Source: CAVVAL01 sp963742725 (lineage in GTDB: Bacteria; Actinomycetota; Actinomycetes; Mycobacteriales; Cryptosporangiaceae). From it: a DNA stretch of 64,000 nucleotides. The DNA is taken from the NCBI GenBank assembly GCA_963742725.1, contig CAVUMX010000001.1, positions 558,001 through 622,000 of the forward strand. The letters run 5' to 3'. The position numbers and the translations under genes are program-made. Every line of letters starts with the position of its first letter. The first letter of the stretch is position 1. Shown one piece after another: positions 40,704-50,575 of this stretch. Under the pieces are notes generated by a model. The model saw nothing but the letters and a program-made list of their open reading frames with translations, was not told where the DNA came from and ran no database searches.

Positions 40704-42056
40704 TTATCCACCGTCTACGCCGGGGATGCGGCCGTTGCGGAAGGCGTCCACGAAGTGGCGGTGGTCGTCGCGGACCTGCGCCGCGTAGCCGAGCCCGAAC
40801 GCGACCAGGTCGTCGGCGAACTCGGCGTCCCGGTCGCCGATGGCCGCGACGATCGCCTCCTCCGTCTGGAACGGCACGAGCGACTGGTCGCTGCCGGCGT
40901 CCGACACGCAGTGGATCTTCGCGACGGCCTGCCCGAGGAAGGACAGCAGCGGCAGGATGTCGGACGGCTCGGTGATGTCCGTCCACTCGATGTCGGTCTC
41001 GTACGGCGAGAGCTCCTGGACGACCTGGCCGACACCGTCCATCGAGCACCAGCCGAGCCACGGGTCGGCGTGGGCCTGCAACGCGCGCTGCGACACGGCC
41101 GTGCGGTGCCCCTGGTGCTCGAAATACGAGCGGATGCCCGGATCGTCCACCACGCGCGAGGCCGCGGCGATGTTTCCCTGCTTCATCGACAGGACCACGT
41201 CGTTCTCCAGCGCCTGCGTGGCGCCTTCCATGAGCAGGTTGTACGCGGGCAGCCCGGCGCTGCCGATGCCGAAGCCGCTGCGTCCGACGATGTCCTTGAT
41301 CTTGTAGCTCGTGACGTCCTTGAGCTTGCCGCTCGGGATCGTCGCCAGGTACTCGGCGAATGCCGCCTCGACCCGCTTTCGCTCGTCCGGTTCCAGCAGC
41401 CGGACACCCGGCCCCTCACGGAACACCCGGTCCTGCTCGCGGATCGTCGTGGTCCGGTCCAGCAGCGCGATCCGGGTGCGGGCGCGCGCGTCGAGCAGGA
41501 TGTCGCGCAGCACCCCGGACGTCGTATCGAGCGTGAGCCGGAACTGGTAGTCGTCGGTGTGGGCGGCGAACCGGCGGACCTTCTCGACGTAGGCCCGGGC
41601 GACCGTGCGGATCATCCGGGCGATCGTCCCGTCCGACAGCGCCTTGGCGAACCCGAGCAACGCCAGGCTGGCGGCGAGCCGTTGCAGGTCCCACGTGTAG
41701 TGGCCCAGGTACGCCTCGTCGTAGTCGTTGACGTCGAACACCAGCACGCCTGACGAGTCCATGTACGTACCGAAGTTCCCGCAGTGCAGATCGCCCTGGA
41801 TCCACACCCGGCTCGTGCGCTCGTCGGCCCAGCGGTCTGTCTCGCCGGCCCGGCCGTCGGCGACGTCGGCGTAGAACAGGCAGGCGCTGCCGCGGTAGAA
41901 CGCGAACGGGTCGGCGGCCATCTTGCGGAACTTCGCCCGGAACGCCGCCGGATCGGCGTCGATCAGCGGCTCGAACGCTTCCACGAGAATCTCGACGATC
42001 TGCTGCGCCCTGTCCTCCGGCCGCCGCGCGCTGAGCATGTCCACCACCGTCGTCAT
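40704..42056 (-). CDS. DUF2252 family protein (kinase-like fold)
   Basis: This 450-residue protein contains WIQGDLHCGNFGTY and VFDVNDYDEAYLGHYTWDLQRLAASLAL, the aminoglycoside-phosphotransferase-like HGDLHxxN and metal-binding D(V)ND motifs of DUF2252. GNIAAASRVVDD, SQRALQAHADPWLGW and an HCVSDAG-containing C-terminus follow. The ATG at 42056 has AAGGAGG. The family is widespread in actinobacteria and its substrate is unknown. Confidence 0.88.
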   Translation of the reverse strand: MTTVVDMLSARRPEDRAQQIVEILVEAFEPLIDADPAAFRAKFRKMAADPFAFYRGSACLFYADVADGRAGETDRWADERTSRVWIQGDLHCGNFGTYMDSSGVLVFDVNDYDEAYLGHYTWDLQRLAASLALLGFAKALSDGTIARMIRTVARAYVEKVRRFAAHTDDYQFRLTLDTTSGVLRDILLDARARTRIALLDRTTTIREQDRVFREGPGVRLLEPDERKRVEAAFAEYLATIPSGKLKDVTSYKIKDIVGRSGFGIGSAGLPAYNLLMEGATQALENDVVLSMKQGNIAAASRVVDDPGIRSYFEHQGHRTAVSQRALQAHADPWLGWCSMDGVGQVVQELSPYETDIEWTDITEPSDILPLLSFLGQAVAKIHCVSDAGSDQSLVPFQTEEAIVAAIGDRDAEFADDLVAFGLGYAAQVRDDHRHFVDAFRNGRIPGVDGG

Positions 42057-42137
42057 GACGCCTCCTTCAGTACGACGATGGCAGACGGCGCCCAGCGGCG
42101 ACGCCGTCCGTTCGGATAAACGCCCCAAGGGGCAGGC

Positions 42138-43247
42138 TCAAAGAGCGTGCATCCAGCCGTGGCGGTCCTCGGCGAGGCCGTGCTGGATGTCGAGCAGCTG
42201 CTTGCGCAGGGCCATCGTGACCTCGCCCGGTTCGCCGTCCGCCACGGTGAACTCGCCGTCGTTGCCCTTCACGTGCCCGACGGGGGTGATGGCGGCGGCC
42301 GTCCCGCAGGCGAACACCTCGGTCATCGCCCCGGACGCCGCCGCGTCACGCCACTCGTCCGTGGAGATCAGGCGCTCCTCGGTACTGAGGCCGAGGTCGG
42401 CGGCGAGCGTCAGGATCGTGTCGCGGGTGATTCCGGGCAGCAGCGTGCCGGTGAGCGAGGGCGTGACGAGCGACTTCGTGCCGTCCTCGGCGGTGAACAC
42501 GAAGAACAGGTTCATACCGCCCATCTCTTCCACCCAGCGGTGCTCGACGGCGTCCAGCCAGACGACCTGCTCGCAGCCCTTCTCGGCGGCCTGGGCCTGC
42601 GCCACCAGGCTGGCCGCGTAGTTGCCGGCGCACTTCGCCTCGCCCGTGCCGCCGGGGGCCGCGCGCGTGAACTCCGTCGACAGCCAGACGCTCACCGGCT
42701 TCACGCCCTGCGGGAAGTAGGCGCCGACCGGCGAGGCGATCAGCACGTACAGGTACTCCAGCGCCGGACGGACCCCCAGGAACGGATCGGTCGCGAACAT
42801 GAACGGCCGCAGGTACAGGCTGGTCTCCGGGGCGGACGGCACCCAGCCCCTGTCCTGCTCGGCGAGCACCCGGATCGACTCCAGGAACAGCTCCTCCGGC
42901 AACTGCGCCATCGCCAGCCGCGCCGCCGACCGGTTGAACCGCTGGGCGTTCTGCTCCGGACGGAACAGCGCCAGCCCACCGTCCGGCTGGTGGTAGATCT
43001 TCAGGCCCTCGAAGATCTCCTGGCCGTAGTGCAGCGCGGAGGTCGCCGGGTCGAGGCTGATCGGGCCGTACGGCTCCAGGCGGGCGTCGTACCAGCCCTT
43101 CCCCTCCGCGTAGCGGATCGTGACCATGTGGTCGGTGAAGACGCGGCCGAACCCGGGATTGGCGATCAGCGAGGCCCGCTCCTCGACCCCTACCGGCGCC
43201 GAGGTGGGACGCAGGTCAAAGGTGATCGACGGCAGCGGAGTGCTCAT
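42138..43247 (-). CDS. ilvE: Branched-chain amino acid aminotransferase
   Basis: This 369-residue fold-type IV PLP enzyme carries out the final transamination of Val, Leu and Ile. It contains HYGQEIFEGLKIY, YLRPFMFATDPFLGV, the PLP lysine in GEAKCAGNYAASL and EEMGGMNLFFVF. The ATG follows GGAAGG. It is one of nine branched-chain genes in the window. Confidence 0.96.
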   Translation of the reverse strand: MSTPLPSITFDLRPTSAPVGVEERASLIANPGFGRVFTDHMVTIRYAEGKGWYDARLEPYGPISLDPATSALHYGQEIFEGLKIYHQPDGGLALFRPEQNAQRFNRSAARLAMAQLPEELFLESIRVLAEQDRGWVPSAPETSLYLRPFMFATDPFLGVRPALEYLYVLIASPVGAYFPQGVKPVSVWLSTEFTRAAPGGTGEAKCAGNYAASLVAQAQAAEKGCEQVVWLDAVEHRWVEEMGGMNLFFVFTAEDGTKSLVTPSLTGTLLPGITRDTILTLAADLGLSTEERLISTDEWRDAAASGAMTEVFACGTAAAITPVGHVKGNDGEFTVADGEPGEVTMALRKQLLDIQHGLAEDRHGWMHAL

Positions 43248-43727
43248 GACGGTCCTTCCGGAAGCGACGGTTCTAGGGGCAACTTACCGTTCGTTCAGCC
43301 CACGCGGCAGGCCGTTCCGGCATGCCGGGCGGCGGCCAGGGCCGAGGCCCGCCCCTGGCGTTGCGTGGCCCGCCTCGGGTGTTGCGGCGTGTGGCCAGCG
43401 GGCGGTGCTGACGTCGCTGACCCGCCTCCGCACGACGGCCCCGCGGGCCAAGTGTCGGATCCGGCACAGTGTGACGCGGCGATGCGGGTGGCATCAGACG
43501 CCCGCGAACGGGCGGGCGCGGCCGGCGGTTCGCCGGGTGGTGGCCCCCAGGCCACGGTGGTGGCTGGGGTGCCTGGTGGTGGCCCGGCCCGGGGGTGGTC
43601 CCAAGACCACGGTGGTGGCTGGGCAGCCTGGTGTTGGCCGGGGTCGGGCCCAGGGTGGGTGGCGCCGGCGTAGCCGGGGTTGCAGTGGCCAGTGGGTGGC
43701 GCGTGGTGGCCGGGCCGAGGTGGCGGG
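43248..43727. other. Repeat-rich gap between leuB and ilvE
   Basis: These 480 bases hold no plausible gene. Two imperfect direct repeats of about 50 bases, each containing CCACGGTGGTGGCTGGG, lie at about 43537-43585 and 43591-43640. The long open frames here reflect extreme GC content. The gap must hold the ilvE promoter near 43250-43350. Confidence 0.6.
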
Positions 43728-44756
<1,029 letters not shown>

Positions 44757-44847
44757 TGCGCCTCCTTCATCCGTTGTTCCGCCACCCTAGCGCGCGGGTC
44801 CCACGGACCGGTACGCGCGTCCCACCCACTGGGCCCCCTCAACGCGT

Positions 44848-44893
44848 TTGGGCGACCTTTCTGCCGCCATAGCAACAGAAAGATCGCCCAAAT
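44848..44893 (-). terminator. serA: Hairpin terminator after serA
   Basis: The 17-base arms TTTGGGCGACCTTTCTG and CAGAAAGATCGCCCAAA (one mismatch) are separated by a 12-base loop, 27 bases beyond the serA stop. The A/T at the arm ends gives the usual terminator outline. Confidence 0.8.
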
Positions 44894-44919
44894 CCGCGGG
44901 GTGGCGCGGGCGCCCGGGG

Positions 44920-46518
44920 TTACTCCGCCTCGGTCAGGTCCACCGCGCTGGCGCGGCGGGCGCCGATCGACTCGGCGATCGTGTCGAGCAGCTCGCTCGG
45001 CACAGCCTGGTCGACGGACAGGCCCATGAGCGTGTCGCCGCCGGCGTCGGTCCGGGCAACCTGCATCCCGGCGATGTTGACGTTCGCGTCGCCCAGGGAC
45101 TTGCCGAGCGTGCCGACGATGCCGGGACGGTCGACGTAGCGGAAGAACAGCAGGTGCCCGTCCGGCGAGAGGTCGATGTCGAAGCCGTCGATCTCCACGA
45201 GGCGCTGCACGCGCTTCGGGCCGGTCAGGGTGCCGGACACGCTCACCGTGCGGCCGTCACCAAGGACGCCGCGGACGGTGACGAGGTTGCGGTAGTCCGG
45301 GCTGTCCGGGCTGGTGGAGAGGCCCACGTCGACGCCGCGCTCCTTGGCGAGCAGCGGCGCGTTCACGTACGTGACGGACTCCTCGACGATGTCCGCGAAC
45401 ACGCCCTTGAGGACGGCGAGCTGGAGCACGCTGACGTCGAACTCGGTGATCGCGCCGCGCACCTCGACGGTGATGCTCTGCGCGACGCCGCCGGCCAGGG
45501 CCGTGAAGACGCGACCGAGCTTCTCGGCGAGCGGGAGGCCGGGACGCACGTCCTCGGCGACGACGCCGCCGGCCTGGACGTTCACGGCGTCCGGGACGAA
45601 CTCGCCCTGCAGTGCCAGCTTCACGCTCTTGGCGACGGCGAGACCGGCCTTGTCCTGCGCCTCGACGGTGGACGCGCCGAGGTGCGGGGTGACGACGACG
45701 TTCTCGTGGCCGAACAGCGGCGACTCGGTGCACGGCTCCTTGGCGAAGACGTCGATGCCGGCGCCGGCGACGCGGCCCTCGGAGATCGCGTCGGCCAGGG
45801 CCTGCTCGTCGACGAGGCCACCACGGGCGGCGTTGATGATCCGGACGCTCGGCTTGACCAGCGTCAGCTCCTTGGCACCGATGAGACCCAGGGTCTCCGG
45901 CGTCTTCGGAAGGTGGATCGAAATGAAGTCGGACTCGGTGAGCAGCTCTTCCAGGCTCACCAGGCGGACGCCGAGCTGCGCCGCGCGGGCGGGCTGCACG
46001 TAGGGGTCGTACGCGATGAGCCGGGTGCCGAACGCGGACATCCGCTGGGCGAACAGGACGCCGATGCGGCCGAGGCCGACGACGCCGACCGTCTTGTCGG
46101 CGATCTCGACGCCGGTGTACTTCGACCGCTTCCACTCGCCCTTGCGCAGCGCCGAGTTGGCGGGCGCGGTGTGCCGGGCGACCGCGAGCAGCAGCGCGAC
46201 GGCCTGCTCGGCGGCGCTGACGATGTTCGAGGTCGGCGCGTTGACGACCATGACACCGCGCGCGGTGGCGGCCGGCACGTCGACGTTGTCCAGGCCGACA
46301 CCGGCCCGGGCCACGACCTTCAGCTTCGGCGCGGCCGCGAGGGCTTCCGCGTCGACCTTCGTCGCGCTACGGACGAGGATCGCGTCGACGTCGGCGAGCG
46401 CCGGCAGGAGCGCCGCACGGTCGGCGCCGTCGACGTGACGCACCTCGAAGTCGTGCGCTAGTACGTCGAGCGCGGACGGGGCGAGCTCCTCGGCGACGAG
46501 GACTACGGGCTTCGACAC
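44920..46518 (-). CDS. serA: D-3-phosphoglycerate dehydrogenase
   Basis: This 532-residue enzyme opens the serine pathway. The NAD-binding motif is VGLGRIGVLFAQRM, catalytic residues lie in INAARGGLVDE and TPHLGASTVEAQ, and an ASB intervening domain and a C-terminal ACT domain (HLLFFRYVDRPGIVGTLGKSLGDANVNIAGMQVAR) are present. This is the long form known from mycobacteria. The GTG at 46518 lies behind AAGGGA. Upstream longer frames are not supported. Confidence 0.97.
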   Translation of the reverse strand: MSKPVVLVAEELAPSALDVLAHDFEVRHVDGADRAALLPALADVDAILVRSATKVDAEALAAAPKLKVVARAGVGLDNVDVPAATARGVMVVNAPTSNIVSAAEQAVALLLAVARHTAPANSALRKGEWKRSKYTGVEIADKTVGVVGLGRIGVLFAQRMSAFGTRLIAYDPYVQPARAAQLGVRLVSLEELLTESDFISIHLPKTPETLGLIGAKELTLVKPSVRIINAARGGLVDEQALADAISEGRVAGAGIDVFAKEPCTESPLFGHENVVVTPHLGASTVEAQDKAGLAVAKSVKLALQGEFVPDAVNVQAGGVVAEDVRPGLPLAEKLGRVFTALAGGVAQSITVEVRGAITEFDVSVLQLAVLKGVFADIVEESVTYVNAPLLAKERGVDVGLSTSPDSPDYRNLVTVRGVLGDGRTVSVSGTLTGPKRVQRLVEIDGFDIDLSPDGHLLFFRYVDRPGIVGTLGKSLGDANVNIAGMQVARTDAGGDTLMGLSVDQAVPSELLDTIAESIGARRASAVDLTEAE

Positions 46519-46644
46519 TTCGCATCCCTTGGGAGGTTGTCGGTGAATGCGACCGATCGTACGGACGCGACGCCCCTTCGTCCTGCCTGAAGCGGCACTC
46601 GTGATGACCGTCACGTGCGACGGCCGTCACCCTCCCTACCAGCC

Positions 46645-47232
46645 TTAACGATCGCTCAGGGCGTCCACGGTGACCAGTTCGACCCCCTGGTCGGCGAGCC
46701 GTCGCAGCAGCTCAGGGAGTGCGCTGCCGGTGACGGCGGGCCAGGTGTGGAGGAGGGCGATGTCGCCGTTCGAGGCCGAAATGGTCTCGACCACTCTGGC
46801 TACGTCGGTGGACGGCGACCAGTCCTCCGGATCGAGACTCCAGTGGATGTTGGTGAAGCCGGCCGCCTCGACCAGCCCGCCCAGCCGCTCGTCGCCCGCG
46901 CCCCGCCCGTACGGGAACCGGAACCACGGCGCCGGGTCGACCCCGGACGTCTCGGCGACCGCCGCCCGCCCGGCCGCGAGGTCGCCGGCCACGCCCTCGT
47001 CCGTCAGCCACGGGTACGGCACGTGGCTGTGGCAGTGCAGCCCGACGAGGTGCCCGTCGTCGGCGATGCGGCGGGCCAGCGCCGGGTACGCCCGCGCCCA
47101 CCGGCCCTGGACGAAGAACGTCGCGCGGGCACCGGCGGCCGCGAGCACGTCGAGCAGCTCGCCGCACTGGTCCGGTGGGCCCGGCGGGTGGTCGGGGTAC
47201 TCAGCGTCGAACGTCAGCGCCAGTTTCGCCAT
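46645..47232 (-). CDS. Polysaccharide deacetylase family protein
   Basis: This 195-residue NodB-fold protein has ALTFDAEYPDH in place of the usual TFDDG, the HxxxH motif in HCHSHVPY, RFPYGRG and IALLHTWP. The second aspartate of motif 1 is replaced (DAE), as seen in allantoinase-like or other intracellular members. There is no signal peptide, so a cytoplasmic deacetylase role is more likely than wall modification. Confidence 0.88.
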   Translation of the reverse strand: MAKLALTFDAEYPDHPPGPPDQCGELLDVLAAAGARATFFVQGRWARAYPALARRIADDGHLVGLHCHSHVPYPWLTDEGVAGDLAAGRAAVAETSGVDPAPWFRFPYGRGAGDERLGGLVEAAGFTNIHWSLDPEDWSPSTDVARVVETISASNGDIALLHTWPAVTGSALPELLRRLADQGVELVTVDALSDR

Positions 47233-47333
47233 CGTCCCAGTCTGTCAGGGGTACCGTGGACGGTGCGCGCGCACTGTAGTCCCGGTTGCAAGGCAGGCCG
47301 CCCTCCTCCGCCGCACGGCCGAGGGGGGCGGGC

Positions 47334-48062
47334 TCACGTCTCCCGGGACTCGGCCCTGTCGAGCAGGGCGGCGAAGCGGCGCGTGAACAGGTACGCATCC
47401 CCCGGCCAGCGCGCCGACACGTAGTTGCCGTCCTCGACCACGAACGCGTGCCGGTCGTCGGTGGCCGTCGCGCGCGTGTTCGTCCGGGGTCCGCGCTCGA
47501 AGCGGGCACCGGCGGCGACCACCTCGTCCTGCACGTAGGCCGGGTAGGTGCGGTAGTACCGGCCGAGCCGCCAGGCGGTCAGGAAGTAGGCGCCGCGCTC
47601 CATGTACTTCGGTAGACAGGTCGTGCGGCGCCCGGCGAGGACACCGGCGCGCGCCAGGACGAGCACGCCATGACAGATCGCGCCGACCGGACGGCCCAGC
47701 GCCCAGAACTCGCCGATCTTCGTCCGCAGCGCGGCGCTGCCCAGGTACTGGCGCATGCCGGGCGCGTGCCCGCCGGGGAGGATCAGTCCGTCGAACCCGG
47801 CCGGATCCAGCGCGTCCCACGCGACCGGCGCCTGGAACTCCGGCGACGCGGCGAGCTGGCGGTAGAACCGTTTCGGCTCCGGATAGGCGCCGAGCTGGCC
47901 GAGGATCACGCCGGTGAGCAGCAGCGGATCGCACTCGGGCGCGGCACCGCCCCGCTCGGTGGCGAAGACGACCTCATGACCGGCGTCGGTGAGTAGCCGC
48001 CACGGCACGGCGACCTCGGTGACGTCGAAGTCCCGGTCCGGCAGGGGAACGAGGACGCGCAT
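47334..48062 (-). CDS. DJ-1/PfpI family protein
   Basis: This 242-residue protein has the fold DVTEVAVPWRLLTDAGHEVVFATE, DGLILPGGHAPGMRQYLGS and the nucleophile elbow VGAICHGVLVLAR, with the Cys-His pair. Members act as glyoxalases, chaperones or hydrolases. The ATG at 48062 overlaps the stop of the alpha/beta hydrolase by one base, so the two are translationally coupled. Confidence 0.88.
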   Translation of the reverse strand: MRVLVPLPDRDFDVTEVAVPWRLLTDAGHEVVFATERGGAAPECDPLLLTGVILGQLGAYPEPKRFYRQLAASPEFQAPVAWDALDPAGFDGLILPGGHAPGMRQYLGSAALRTKIGEFWALGRPVGAICHGVLVLARAGVLAGRRTTCLPKYMERGAYFLTAWRLGRYYRTYPAYVQDEVVAAGARFERGPRTNTRATATDDRHAFVVEDGNYVSARWPGDAYLFTRRFAALLDRAESRET

Positions 48063-48928
48063 CAGGCCGCCCCGAGGAAGCGGGCGATGACCCGGGCGAA
48101 CTCGGCCGGCTCGTCGATCCACGGGTAGTGGCCGCAGCCGTCCAGCACCGCCATCTCGGCGCCGGTGATGCTGCGCGCGACCACGTCCGCGCCGGGCACG
48201 CCGCTGCCGCCGTCGAGGGAACCGGCGACGACCAGCGTCCGTACGCCGAGCGCCAGGAGGTTCGCGAGCGCGCCGACCCGGTCGAAATCGCGGGCGAGTG
48301 GTCCGGACGAGTAGCCCACCTGCGCGCCGAGCGTCACCTGCTCGGAGTACCCGGCGGCGTGCGCGCGGGCACGGTCGTCCCAGCGTCCGTAGTAGAAGGG
48401 GGCGACCCGGTCCAGCAGCGGCGCCGCCTCTTCGAGCTTCGTGATGCCGTCGAGTGCCGCCATCGCCTGTGCCGCGTCGGAGTACCAGGGCTCGGCGAAC
48501 CGGGCGTTGCGCACCGACGAGGTGTCCGGCACGACGGCCTGCAACCGTACCGACGGCGTGACCAGGACCAGCGAGCGCAACCGCTTCGCGTGCCGGGCGG
48601 CGTAGATCTCGGTGACCACCGCACCGGCGGAGTGGCCGAGCAGGTCGAACTGGTCCAGGTCCAGCTGGATGCGGAGGTCCTCGACGTCGTCGGCCAGCGC
48701 CGGGTAGGCGAGCGTGGTCGCGTCGGACGGCATCGCCGACTCCCCCGTGCCGCGCGGGTCGAGGACGATCAGCGTCCGGTGCGCGTCGAGGCCGCCGAGA
48801 TCCTCCAGGTAGACGCCCGACCGGCCCGGACCGCCGGGAACGCACACCAGCGGCGCGCCCGACCCCTGGACGCGGTAGTGCAACCGGGTTCCGTCCCCGG
48901 CGATGACATGCGGCATGCCGCTCAGCAT
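48062..48928 (-). CDS. Alpha/beta hydrolase, proline-iminopeptidase type
   Basis: This 288-residue protein has the PGGPG oxyanion motif (VCVPGGPGRSGVYL), DPRGTGES, the nucleophile GHSAG and the C-terminal GCGHYPWIDEP histidine. The PGGPG signature is typical of S33 prolyl aminopeptidase-like hydrolases. Either the ATG at 48928 or the one at 48916 could be the start. Its substrate is unknown. Confidence 0.85.
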   Translation of the reverse strand: MLSGMPHVIAGDGTRLHYRVQGSGAPLVCVPGGPGRSGVYLEDLGGLDAHRTLIVLDPRGTGESAMPSDATTLAYPALADDVEDLRIQLDLDQFDLLGHSAGAVVTEIYAARHAKRLRSLVLVTPSVRLQAVVPDTSSVRNARFAEPWYSDAAQAMAALDGITKLEEAAPLLDRVAPFYYGRWDDRARAHAAGYSEQVTLGAQVGYSSGPLARDFDRVGALANLLALGVRTLVVAGSLDGGSGVPGADVVARSITGAEMAVLDGCGHYPWIDEPAEFARVIARFLGAA

Positions 48929-48939
48929 GCCTCATCCCG

Positions 48940-49000
48940 CCGAGTTTCGGACTTTTGAGGGTCGGCCGGAGCCGGGAACCCTCAAAAGTCCGAAACTCGG
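48940..49000. repeat. Long hairpin after ilvC, copy 1 of a two-member family
   Basis: The 23-base perfect inverted repeat has left arm 48940-48962 and right arm 48978-49000, with core TTTCGGACTTTTGAGGGT. It lies eight bases after the ilvC stop. The same arms with a different loop recur at 52562-52620, after ilvD. It is likely a terminator. Confidence 0.85.
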
Positions 49001-49008
49001 GAGCAGCG

Positions 49009-50019
49009 CTACGCCGTCTCGGTGATCGGGCGGTCGACCCACGACATCATGCCGCGCAGCTCGGCGCCGACCTTCTCGATCGGGTGGTTGGCGCCCTCCT
49101 CGCGGAACTTGGTGAAGTTCGGGCGGCCGGCGTCGTCCTCGGCGACCCAGTTGCGGGCGAACGTGCCGTCCTGGATGTCGCCGAGGATCTTCTTCATCTC
49201 CTCCTTGACGCCCGCGTTGATCACGCGGGGGCCGGACACGTAGTCGCCGTACTCGGCGGTGTCGGAGACGGAGTAGCGCTGCCGGGCGATGCCGCCCTCG
49301 TACATGAGGTCGACGATGAGCTTCAGCTCGTGCAGGCACTCGAAGTAGGCGACCTCGGGGGCGTAACCGGCCTCGGTCAGCACCTCGAACCCGGCCTGGA
49401 CCAGCGCCGACGCGCCGCCGCAGAGCACGGCCTGCTCGCCGAACAGGTCGGTCTCTGTCTCTTCCTTGAACGTGGTCCGGATGACGCCCGCGCGGGCGCC
49501 GCCGATCGCCTTCGCGTAGGAGAGCGCCAGCTCGAACGCCTCGCCGGTCGCGTCCTGCTCGACGGCGACCAGGCACGGGACGCCCTTGCCGTCGACGAAC
49601 TGGCGGCGCACCAGGTGACCCGGGCCCTTCGGAGCGACCATCGCCACGTCGACGCCGGTCGGCGGCTTGATCAGGTCGTACCGGATGTTGAAGCCGTGCC
49701 CGAAGAACAGCGCCTTGCCCTGGGTGAGGTTCGGCTCGATCGCCTCGGTGTAGAGCTTGCGCTGCGCGGTGTCCGGCGCGAGCACCATGATCACGTCGGC
49801 CTCGGCGGACGCCTCGGCGGGCGTGAGGACGCGCAGCCCTTCCGCCTCGGCCTTCGCCCGGCTCTTCGAGCCCTCGGGCAGGCCCACCCGGACGTCGACG
49901 CCCGAGTCACGGAGCGACAGCGCGTGCGCGTGCCCCTGGCTGCCGTAGCCGAGCACGGCGACAGTGCGCCCCTGGATGATCGACAGGTCGGCGTCGTCGT
50001 CGTGGAAGATCTCTGCCAT
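49009..50019 (-). CDS. ilvC: Ketol-acid reductoisomerase
   Basis: This 336-residue class I enzyme converts acetolactate or acetohydroxybutyrate with NADPH. It has GYGSQGHAHALSLRDSG at the nucleotide site, VAPKGPGHLVRRQF, the metal-binding DLFGEQAVLCGG and YFECLHELKLIVDL motifs, and a short C-terminus. The ATG at 50019 lies 25 bases after ilvN. It is the last gene of the ilvBNC operon. Confidence 0.97.
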   Translation of the reverse strand: MAEIFHDDDADLSIIQGRTVAVLGYGSQGHAHALSLRDSGVDVRVGLPEGSKSRAKAEAEGLRVLTPAEASAEADVIMVLAPDTAQRKLYTEAIEPNLTQGKALFFGHGFNIRYDLIKPPTGVDVAMVAPKGPGHLVRRQFVDGKGVPCLVAVEQDATGEAFELALSYAKAIGGARAGVIRTTFKEETETDLFGEQAVLCGGASALVQAGFEVLTEAGYAPEVAYFECLHELKLIVDLMYEGGIARQRYSVSDTAEYGDYVSGPRVINAGVKEEMKKILGDIQDGTFARNWVAEDDAGRPNFTKFREEGANHPIEKVGAELRGMMSWVDRPITETA

Positions 50020-50044
50020 CAGTGGAACCTTTCGTGGTGTTGGG

Positions 50045-50575
50045 TCAGGCGCTGCGGAGCGAGGCGGACGGGCCGGTGATCGAGCGGGCACCCCGGCCGA
50101 TCGCCACCATTCCGGACTGGACGAGTTCCTTGATTCCGAACGGCTCCAGCACCTTGATGAGGGCTTCGAGCTTGTCGGCGGTACCGGTGGCCTCGATCGT
50201 GACGGCGTCGGTGGCGACGTCGACGACCTTGGCCCGGAAGAGCTGGACGGTCTCCAGCACGTGCGAGCGGGTCGACAGGTCGGCGCGGACCTTGATCAGC
50301 ACCAGCTCGCGCTGGACCGAGCTGGTGGGGTCCAGCTCGACGATCTTGATCACGTGCACCAACTTGTTGAGCTGCTTGGTGACCTGCTCCAGCGGCAGCC
50401 CCTCCACGTTGACGACGATCGTCATCCGCGAGATCTCGGGGTGCTCGGTGGGGCCGACCGCCAGCGAGTCGATGTTGAACCCGCGCCGGCTGAACAGGCT
50501 GGCGACCCGCGCCAGCACACCGGGCTTGTTCTCGACCAGGACCGACAGGGTGTGCCGGGTAGTTGTCGTCGTCAT
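50045..50575 (-). CDS. ilvN: Acetolactate synthase small (regulatory) subunit
   Basis: This 176-residue protein has two ACT-type regions starting HTLSVLVENKPGVLARVASLFSRRGFNIDSL. It makes the synthase sensitive to valine. The ATG overlaps the ilvB stop by one base (TGATG), so the subunits are translationally coupled. Confidence 0.96.
   Translation of the reverse strand: MTTTTTRHTLSVLVENKPGVLARVASLFSRRGFNIDSLAVGPTEHPEISRMTIVVNVEGLPLEQVTKQLNKLVHVIKIVELDPTSSVQRELVLIKVRADLSTRSHVLETVQLFRAKVVDVATDAVTIEATGTADKLEALIKVLEPFGIKELVQSGMVAIGRGARSITGPSASLRSA

Noticed and set aside
46519..46644. Leader-peptide attenuator or riboswitch before serA
   Set aside because: No leader frame with Ser codons, no terminator hairpin and no known riboswitch core could be found.
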